A stretch of DNA of 12,697 bases from M55B111 sp964614065 (GTDB lineage: Bacteria > Bipolaricaulota > Bipolaricaulia > M55B111). The notes below the pieces were generated by a model. It was given only the letters and a program-made list of their open reading frames with translations. It was not told the origin of the DNA and did not search any database. Positions 7,807 to 12,697 of the stretch are shown here, one piece after another. The position numbers and the translations under genes were made by a program. The DNA lies in the NCBI GenBank assembly GCA_964614065.1, contig CAZTJJ010000043.1:1-12697 (forward strand), read 5' to 3'. How positions within the stretch are numbered: position 1 is the first letter of the stretch; the number at the start of each line of letters is the position of its first letter.

Positions 7807-8773
7807 CCGTGAGGTTGGCCCACAATTTCACGTACCGGTGATGGTTAACGAAGTTCTGGAATATCTTGAAGTCCAAAACAGGCGATCTGGAACGTTTATC
7901 GATGCTACCACTTCGACCGGAGGTCACGCGGAGGCCATTGCGAATGAGCTAAATCCGAGCGGAATGATCATTGGTTTGGATCTGGACAAAGAAGCACTTA
8001 AAAAAGCCAACAATAGGTTAGAGGGGAAAAAACCCGAAGTTAAACTCTACCAGTCAAACTACAAAAACCTGGACCTGGTTCTCGAGCGTGAAAATATTAC
8101 CGCTGTTGACGGCATACTATTCGACCTGGGCTTTTCCTCCGTACAGGTCGAGAACCCCGATCGGGGTTTCTCGTTCCAGCAAGACGGCCCGCTTGACATG
8201 AGAATGAATCAAGAAAGCGATTTAACCGCCAGAAGAATAGTAAACACATATGAGTACAAAAAACTGAAAAGTATACTCTATAAATACGGAGAAGAACGAT
8301 ACGCTCCTCAAATAAGCAGAAAAATCGTGGAGGCCCGAAAAGAAAAACAGATAAAAACTACTTCCCGACTTACAGAGTTGATAAAAGAAGCTATTCCAAA
8401 AAAAGCACAAGTTACAAGTAAAATCCATCCTGCAACTAAAACTTTTCAGGCGTTAAGAATAGTGGTAAACGACGAACTAGCAAATTTGGAGCAGGGGTTG
8501 GAAAAAGCGTTCAAGGCCTTAGTGAAAGGTGGAAATATAGTCGTTCTCTCATATCATTCTCTTGAAGACAAGCGCGTAAAAGGCTTTTTTACCTATAAGG
8601 AAAAAGATTGTATTTGTCCTCCCGAGCTCCCTGTTTGCAGATGTGACAAGGTACAAGAATTAGAGTTACTGACAGAGGGGGTACTCCGACCAACAGAAGA
8701 GCAGATCGAGAAAAATCCAAGGTCTAGAAGTGCTCGCCTACGAGCAGCACGTAAATTAACATCTAGAGAATAA
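7799..8773 (+). CDS. rsmH: 16S rRNA (cytosine(1402)-N4)-methyltransferase
   Basis: The protein has 324 residues, close to the usual 310-320. RsmH (old name MraW) adds the N4-methyl group to C1402 in the ribosomal P site using S-adenosylmethionine. The cofactor motif is DATTSTGGHAEAI (residues 35-47); GILFDLGFSS (105-114), RGFSF, FQALRIVVNDEL, SYHSLEDK (251-258) and the C-terminal NPRSRSARLRAAR are all family blocks. In the cofactor loop the common G-x-G-G-H-S appears as S-T-G-G-H-A, a small variation. The ATG at 7799 lies within the end of csaB and has no clear Shine-Dalgarno, so initiation is probably coupled to csaB. rsmH normally follows mraZ at the head of the division cluster; here csaB takes that place. 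Confidence 0.98.
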   Translation: MNNREVGPQFHVPVMVNEVLEYLEVQNRRSGTFIDATTSTGGHAEAIANELNPSGMIIGLDLDKEALKKANNRLEGKKPEVKLYQSNYKNLDLVLERENITAVDGILFDLGFSSVQVENPDRGFSFQQDGPLDMRMNQESDLTARRIVNTYEYKKLKSILYKYGEERYAPQISRKIVEARKEKQIKTTSRLTELIKEAIPKKAQVTSKIHPATKTFQALRIVVNDELANLEQGLEKAFKALVKGGNIVVLSYHSLEDKRVKGFFTYKEKDCICPPELPVCRCDKVQELELLTEGVLRPTEEQIEKNPRSRSARLRAARKLTSRE

Positions 8774-8807
8774 GGGAATTTGCGATCCAACTTGATTAGA
8801 AGTTATT

Positions 8808-9083
8808 ATGAAAAAACTTCCTAACCTCTTACAACTGAGTGTCGTGCTTATCCTTGTAGTGACTCTAATATTTTTACATCTCTGGCAAACCTGGAGGGTA
8901 ATCTACCTCCAAAGACAAGTTAGCCAAACAGAGGAAACCCTGACACCTCTGCGGGAAAGAAAAAAGGATTTACAAATAAAAGTTGCCCAATACTTCTCCT
9001 ATGAGCGAATAGAGCGGATAGCCAAAGAAAGGTTAAAAATGGTGGAACCAGAAATAACAGCTGAATCAGAATCCGAGGACTGA
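8808..9083 (+). CDS. ftsL: FtsL/DivIC-like septum protein
   Basis: This 91-residue protein has the classic bitopic layout: a short cytoplasmic tail (1-8), one membrane helix (about 9-26), a charged coiled-coil segment (about 32-62) and a conserved end block, ERIERIAKERLKMVEP (about 66-81), before an acidic tail. FtsL partners FtsB/DivIC and FtsQ/DivIB in the divisome and activates the septal synthase. The position directly between rsmH and a class B PBP is the usual place of ftsL, which decides in favour of FtsL over DivIC. The gap to rsmH is 34 bases and the ribosome site is weak (AGAAG). Sequence identity in this family is low, so the call rests on layout and position. Confidence 0.9.
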   Translation: MKKLPNLLQLSVVLILVVTLIFLHLWQTWRVIYLQRQVSQTEETLTPLRERKKDLQIKVAQYFSYERIERIAKERLKMVEPEITAESESED

Positions 9084-9113
9084 GAAAAAAATATTCAGGT
9101 AGGTTAATTTACC

Positions 9114-10796
9114 ATGAGGAACAAAAAAAGATTGCTTACGATCATTACGCTCTTTGTTGTAATAATTGGCTTTGTAGTTTGGAGGTTGGTCGACGTACAG
9201 ATACTACAACGCGAGACGTGGAAAACCAAAGCCAAAACCATTCACCAACAAAAAATCTCGGATCAACCGCAGCGGGGCAAAATCTATGACCGAAATGGAA
9301 CCCTCCTGGCATTCAACAAAAAGGCGTACTCTGTTGCAGTTGATTCCTATGATATGACAAAACCAGAGCTTCTAATTGACGTACTTGTCGAAGAGTTAGG
9401 CATAAGTCGAAGGGAACTTAGTGACCTGGTATACAAACAATCGTACTTTACCTGGATAGACAGAACCGTTAGCTATAAAACGGGAGAACGGATAAAGCAA
9501 AGAATCAACAATCTCGAGATAGATGGCGTAATTGTTCTGGATTCTACCCGGAGGGTGTATCCTCGGGGTGATCTAGCAGGTTCTATCCTTGGCTTTACCG
9601 GTATAGACGGCGATGGCCTTGCAGGAATAGAGTATTCAATGAACGATATCCTTAACGGAAAACCGGAGGTCAGAAAAGTCATTTTCGGCGCGAACCGTTA
9701 CCCGTACAAGCAAATTGTTCTGGTCGAAGGCGAGCCGGGTGCTGATGTTTACTTAACAATCGACCTAAAAATCCAGTTTATGCTCAAGCAAGAGCTACAG
9801 GAAGGCGTATCGAAATTTCAGGCAAACAAAGGATGGGGTGTAGTCCTCGACCCGTCAACCGGAGAAGTACTGGCCATGGCACAAAATAAGGGCTACAACC
9901 CCAACAATTACGAACAATACCAATCGAGCCAGAGGAAAAATTTGGGGATATCACATACCTATGAACCAGGATCAATCATGAAAGCATTCGCCGGTCTGGC
10001 AGCGTTAGATTACGGAACGGTAACTCCGGAAACCATGATTGACGGTAACTCGCCAATCGTTCTCTATAACCATCCGATAAGCAACGCGCAATATCGTGAC
10101 TACGGTCAGGTACCATTCAAAGAAGTAATCGAAAACTCCATCAACACCGGCATAATTAGGGTTTCAGAAAAAATGGGAGAAGAAAAATTATACCGATTTT
10201 TAAATAAAGTCGGGTTCGGCAGGAAGACCGGGATAGCGCTTCCTGGTGAGGAACCCGGTCAGCTAAAATATTTCACAGAATGGTCAGGGCTGGCTATAGG
10301 ATCCATACCCATCGGCCAGGGAATGACCGTAACTGCGCTACAACTCGCCGGCAAAATGGGCAGTATCGCCAATGGGGGAAGCCTGGTTCCGCCAACTATA
10401 GTAAACAAGGTTGCTTCCCCTGAAGAAACCAGTAGCAAAAGGTATTCGCCCAACTCGGGGTATAGCAGGTTGATTGCCTCCACAAAGTCGATCAACAATA
10501 TGAAAGAAATGTTACGTCAGGTCGTGAAAAGTGGGACGGGACAGGAGGCAGATATTCCTGGTTATTCAGTCTGCGGAAAAACGGGAACCGCACAAAAGGC
10601 AGAAGGTGGAGGATACGCTGCTGGAAAGTACATCTCGTCTTTCGCGGGTTTTTTCCCAAAAGAAAATCCGCGATTTCTAATCTTAATAGTTCTGGACGAA
10701 GTCGGCACCAGACCTGTCTGGGGAGGAGCGACGGCCGGGAATGTTTTTAAACAAGTGGCAATCAGAATAATTAGTTCTACGAACGAAAACCCTTAA
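9114..10796 (+). CDS. ftsI: Class B penicillin-binding protein (FtsI/PBP2B/SpoVD type)
   Basis: The protein has 560 residues. A membrane anchor (about 7-25) leads into the dimerisation domain, with the opening signature QRGKIYDRNGTLLA (about residues 54-67), and then the transpeptidase domain. The active-site serine lies in S287-I-M-K290, the second motif is S342-I-N344 and the third is K489-T-G491 followed by TA. The enzyme cross-links septal peptidoglycan and is activated by the FtsL/DivIC complex. There is no C-terminal PASTA domain, so the protein ends soon after the transpeptidase fold; SpoVD and many PBP2B proteins carry such domains. Only one class B PBP gene follows ftsL, so PBP2B and SpoVD roles cannot be separated. 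It starts 30 bases after ftsL and closes the visible operon. Confidence 0.96.
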   Translation: MRNKKRLLTIITLFVVIIGFVVWRLVDVQILQRETWKTKAKTIHQQKISDQPQRGKIYDRNGTLLAFNKKAYSVAVDSYDMTKPELLIDVLVEELGISRRELSDLVYKQSYFTWIDRTVSYKTGERIKQRINNLEIDGVIVLDSTRRVYPRGDLAGSILGFTGIDGDGLAGIEYSMNDILNGKPEVRKVIFGANRYPYKQIVLVEGEPGADVYLTIDLKIQFMLKQELQEGVSKFQANKGWGVVLDPSTGEVLAMAQNKGYNPNNYEQYQSSQRKNLGISHTYEPGSIMKAFAGLAALDYGTVTPETMIDGNSPIVLYNHPISNAQYRDYGQVPFKEVIENSINTGIIRVSEKMGEEKLYRFLNKVGFGRKTGIALPGEEPGQLKYFTEWSGLAIGSIPIGQGMTVTALQLAGKMGSIANGGSLVPPTIVNKVASPEETSSKRYSPNSGYSRLIASTKSINNMKEMLRQVVKSGTGQEADIPGYSVCGKTGTAQKAEGGGYAAGKYISSFAGFFPKENPRFLILIVLDEVGTRPVWGGATAGNVFKQVAIRIISSTNENP

Positions 10797-10842
10797 ATCC
10801 GTCGTAACTTCTACCTATCACAAAAGCGGAGATGAAACCTCT

Positions 10843-10900
10843 GCCTATCGAATTGGTGCAATCTTCCGCCCCGGCGCGGTGACCGGGGCTGCTATCTGCT
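10843..10900 (+). repeat. Structured repeat, copy 1 (conserved core)
   Basis: The 58 bases match 11215-11272 at 56 positions. The core contains a perfect hairpin (10868-10874 with 10883-10889, 8-base loop CGCGGTGA). Upstream, GGAGAT (10828-10833) can pair with ATCTTCC (10861-10867) with one bulged base. GCTATC (10891-10896) can pair with GATAGC (10951-10956); between them sits another perfect hairpin (10910-10915 with 10924-10929). A last hairpin (10957-10961 with 10970-10974) follows. It lies 46 bases after the PBP stop codon. I do not recognise the family. Confidence 0.8.
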
Positions 10901-11017
10901 GTCTAGCAAGCAGGGTGACTCGGCCCTGCGGAATGATGTCTCTTACAAACGATAGCCGGGGGTTTCGAGCCCCGGTGTTTACCAAGTTACTTCACCCAAA
11001 TCCCTCCCCCTTTGAGG

Positions 11018-11117
11018 NNNNNNNNNNNNNNNNNNNNNNNNNNNNNNNNNNNNNNNNNNNNNNNNNNNNNNNNNNNNNNNNNNNNNNNNNNNNNNNNNNN
11101 NNNNNNNNNNNNNNNNN
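11018..11117. other. Assembly gap of exactly 100 N
   Basis: There are exactly 100 ambiguous bases, the conventional placeholder for a scaffold join of unknown size. The gap is flanked by the two copies of the structured repeat and by C/G-rich palindromic sequence, which would explain an assembly break. Whether the two sides are truly adjacent is not proven. Confidence 0.97.
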
Positions 11118-11146
11118 AGGTAAGAATATTTAATACCCCCATTCAG

Positions 11147-11168
11147 TTTCCCCCACGATGGGGGGAAA
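11147..11168. repeat. Perfect inverted repeat next to the gap
   Basis: TTTCCCCC and GGGGGAAA (8 bp) enclose a 6-base loop. A flanking ACCCCC (about 11134-11139) and GGGGGT farther right (about 11198-11203) could extend the structure outward. No T-tract follows on either strand, so it is not a typical terminator; it resembles an intergenic palindromic repeat. Confidence 0.5.
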
Positions 11169-11214
11169 GGATTGGAGAAGCGTAATTTTCTCACAACGGG
11201 GGTTGGAAAGATCC

Positions 11215-11272
11215 GCCGATCGAATTGGTGCAATCTTCCGCCCCGGCGCGGTGACCGGGGCTGTTATCTGCT
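11215..11272 (+). repeat. Structured repeat, copy 2 (conserved core), in aminotransferase leader
   Basis: The copy matches copy 1 at 56 of 58 bases, with the same hairpin (11240-11246 with 11255-11261, same loop). GGAAAGAT (11205-11212) can pair with ATCTTCC (11233-11239) although the flank differs in sequence from copy 1. GTTATC (11263-11268) pairs with GATAAC (11279-11284): the C-to-T change relative to copy 1 is balanced by a G-to-A change in the partner. The long insert present in copy 1 between these strands is absent. The core ends about 80 bases before the aminotransferase ATG. Confidence 0.8.
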
Positions 11273-11281
11273 ACCGGCGAT

Positions 11282-11320
11282 AACCTTCCAGGCGAGGTGA
11301 GCAAGTTGTCGAAGGTTTTC
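11282..11320 (+). promoter_or_regulatory. Possible attenuator stem in the aminotransferase leader
   Basis: AACCTTC (11282-11288) and GAAGGTT (11311-11317) form a 7-bp stem with a 22-base loop; the bases from 11316 read TTTTCTTA. The stem shares bases 11282-11284 with GATAAC (11279-11284), so it cannot form together with the repeat's last stem. That is the layout of an attenuator or riboswitch expression platform. The long loop and short T-tract keep this tentative. Confidence 0.35.
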
Positions 11321-11351
11321 TTAATGGTTAAAATCAATCAGGAGGGGTAGA

Positions 11352-12572
11352 ATGAAATCATTATTGTCAGAACGGGTGAAAGGAGCGGGAAAATCAGTGA
11401 TCCGGGAAACACTCAAGTTAACGAAGAAGCCCGAAATCATTTCGTTCGCCGGGGGTCTGCCCAAGCCCGAAACTTTTCCCTACAACAGCCTTGCAGAAGC
11501 GTCACGTAAACAAATAGGAGAGAATTACAGTAGATCTCTACAGTACGGAATAACGGAGGGGGTTGAAGAGTTCCGTGAAGAAGTGATGAAATGGTTTGCA
11601 AGTTTCGGTTGGAAGTTTCATCTGGAAAACATAATCGCAACAAATTCTTCGCAGCAAGCAATCGACTTGGTCAGTAAAGCCTTCCTGGACCCCGGAGACG
11701 TAATTTTCTGTGGTGCACCTTCCTATCTCGGAGCCCTTCAAAACTTCACTTTATTCCAGGCCAACACCATAGGAATCCCGGTTGACAACGATGGCATAAA
11801 TACAACTGTCCTCGAAGAAAAAGTTAAACAAGCCCAATTAGAGGACAAGCATACAAAATTTATCTACGTGGTACCTGATTTTCAGAATCCTACAGGCGTA
11901 ACCCTCAGCGGGCATAAGCGACAGAGACTGGTCGAAATCGCCGAGAAGTACAATCTGGTCGTAATTGAAGACACTCCTTACTTTGGTTTGCGATTTGCGG
12001 GAACTGAGGAGAAACCCATCAATACCTACGATAGTCACGGTCGAGTTATCACTATGTCCTCCATGTCAAAAGTTCTGTCATCAGGAATGCGACTAGCTGT
12101 AGTAGTTGGGCCCCCGAAGTTACTTGAAGTACTGGTGACCGTGAAGCAAGCCACCGATCTATGTACATCGACCACGACTCAATGGATAGTAACAGAATGG
12201 CTGAGAAACCACGATATGGCAGAACATTTATCGGGAGTTCGTAAACATTACAAGCAAAACCGAGACGTAATGCTGGATTCATTAGCCAAGTTTTTCCCTG
12301 ACGACGAGGGAATATCATGGACTAAACCCGAAGGCGGACTGTTCATATGGGTCACTTTACCCAAAGAGATAGATACAGAAGAGCTATTTCACAAGGCAAT
12401 ATCCGAAAACGTCGCTTACGTACCGGGCTCAGGCTTTTACGCCGATGATGAGGTTCACAGTACCATGCGCCTGTGTTACTCTCTACTCTCCACCGAAAAA
12501 ATCAGAACCGGGATCGAACGCCTAGGAAAAGTAATAGAAAAAGAGATGGCTACTGTTTCCCATAAATCTTAA
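11352..12572 (+). CDS. PLP-dependent aminotransferase, class I/II (LysN/2-aminoadipate type)
   Basis: The protein has 406 residues with an excellent ribosome site (AGGAGG at 11340-11345) 6 bases before the ATG. It is a fold-type I pyridoxal-phosphate enzyme that moves amino groups between an amino acid and a 2-oxoacid in the cytoplasm. Visible landmarks are SFAGGLPKPE (31-40), Y-G-I-T-E-G (65-70), N-P-T-G (179-182), E-D-T-P-Y (206-210) with the Asp that holds the PLP ring nitrogen, the Schiff-base lysine in S-S-M-S-K240, Arg247 near the phosphate, and Arg373 in M-R-L-C-Y-S, which should bind the substrate carboxylate. Opening and size resemble the LysN/2-aminoadipate and aromatic/branched-chain group; the true substrate cannot be read from sequence. 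It stands alone on the right side of the gap. Its leader carries repeat copy 2, so it may be controlled by that RNA. Confidence 0.94.
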   Translation: MKSLLSERVKGAGKSVIRETLKLTKKPEIISFAGGLPKPETFPYNSLAEASRKQIGENYSRSLQYGITEGVEEFREEVMKWFASFGWKFHLENIIATNSSQQAIDLVSKAFLDPGDVIFCGAPSYLGALQNFTLFQANTIGIPVDNDGINTTVLEEKVKQAQLEDKHTKFIYVVPDFQNPTGVTLSGHKRQRLVEIAEKYNLVVIEDTPYFGLRFAGTEEKPINTYDSHGRVITMSSMSKVLSSGMRLAVVVGPPKLLEVLVTVKQATDLCTSTTTQWIVTEWLRNHDMAEHLSGVRKHYKQNRDVMLDSLAKFFPDDEGISWTKPEGGLFIWVTLPKEIDTEELFHKAISENVAYVPGSGFYADDEVHSTMRLCYSLLSTEKIRTGIERLGKVIEKEMATVSHKS

Positions 12573-12697
12573 ACAAACCGACGCCGGTAAGCCCAAAAAT
12601 TGTCGACGAGCTCAGGCCTTATCCAACCGACATGAGGTGGCGTACCAACTACATCGATCGTCACCGAGACTCATTCAGTATCTACAGATAACGCAAA

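Larger units (their letters stand above)
10797..11351. other. Intergenic region with structured repeats and a scaffold gap
   Basis: Apart from the N run there is no coding frame I can support. The stretch holds two copies of a 58-base conserved core, at least five GC-rich hairpins, half of a C/G-rich palindrome cut by the gap, and the leader of the aminotransferase gene. No T-rich tail that would make an ordinary terminator for the preceding operon is visible before the gap. Confidence 0.8.

Noticed and set aside
10826..10870. Selenocysteine tRNA-like ends (GGAGAT near the 5' side and ATCTTCCGCC near the 3' side)
   Set aside because: The two ends are only about 27 bases apart, with no anticodon arm, variable arm or proper T-stem; copy 2 is even shorter.
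10843..10900. SAM-I or cobalamin riboswitch suggested by GGTGC followed by A-rich and TCC sequence
   Set aside because: The other invariant boxes of those classes are missing.
10951..10984. tRNA T-arm and ACCA-like 3' end
   Set aside because: The loop has 8 bases instead of 7, the acceptor would be too short, and no complementary 5' acceptor strand exists upstream.
12573..12697. Short open frames on both strands after the aminotransferase
   Set aside because: They are too short, without a start site or recognisable family; a convergent gene end is possible but unsupported.

Overview
The window reads as a piece of a low-to-mid GC, monoderm, Bacillota-like (Clostridia or Natranaerobiia type) genome. 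The main reason is one long plus-strand operon: a DUF5693 membrane protein, csaB (polysaccharide pyruvyl transferase, which makes the wall polymer that SLH-domain S-layer proteins bind), rsmH, a short FtsL/DivIC-like protein and a class B penicillin-binding protein. The genus cannot be named from sequence alone. A 100-base run of N (11018-11117) marks a scaffold gap of unknown true length.

Layout. At 1-3254, minus strand, there are two exported-protein genes: a tandem right-handed beta-helix protein, and downstream of it the start of a FecR-domain protein that runs off the left edge. At 3255-3813 there is a gene-poor stretch that ends as the leader of a cold-shock protein (3814-4014, plus) with a clear terminator. 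At 4241-4453, minus strand, lies a decayed, frameshifted C-terminal fragment of glucose-6-phosphate dehydrogenase (zwf). It is followed by a strong GC hairpin and by a DUF134/UPF0251 helix-turn-helix gene (4563-4919, minus). A compact divergent promoter region (4913-4994) then starts the operon DUF5693-csaB-rsmH-ftsL-pbp (4994-10796), whose first three genes overlap end to start. At 10797-11351 there is no gene. This stretch holds two nearly identical 58-base structured repeats on either side of the gap, plus several GC-rich hairpins. At 11352-12572 there is a fold-type I PLP aminotransferase, and the last 125 bases show nothing I can assign.

How the genes fit together. The operon joins S-layer anchoring (DUF5693 and CsaB) to the head of the division and cell-wall cluster (RsmH, FtsL, PBP). 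mraZ is absent from its usual place, and no murE/murF/mraY follows within the visible sequence, though the gap makes that last point uncertain. The secreted beta-helix and FecR proteins are probably surface or cell-envelope components of the same kind of cell.

The most novel signal is the repeat pair at 10826-10975 and 11205-11320. The single base change inside a putative 6-bp stem is matched by a compensating change in the distant partner strand, outside the conserved core. The second copy sits in the leader of the aminotransferase gene, where a second stem followed by a T-rich stretch would exclude the first. This looks like an unassigned structured RNA, perhaps a riboswitch or attenuator, or a structured repeat family.
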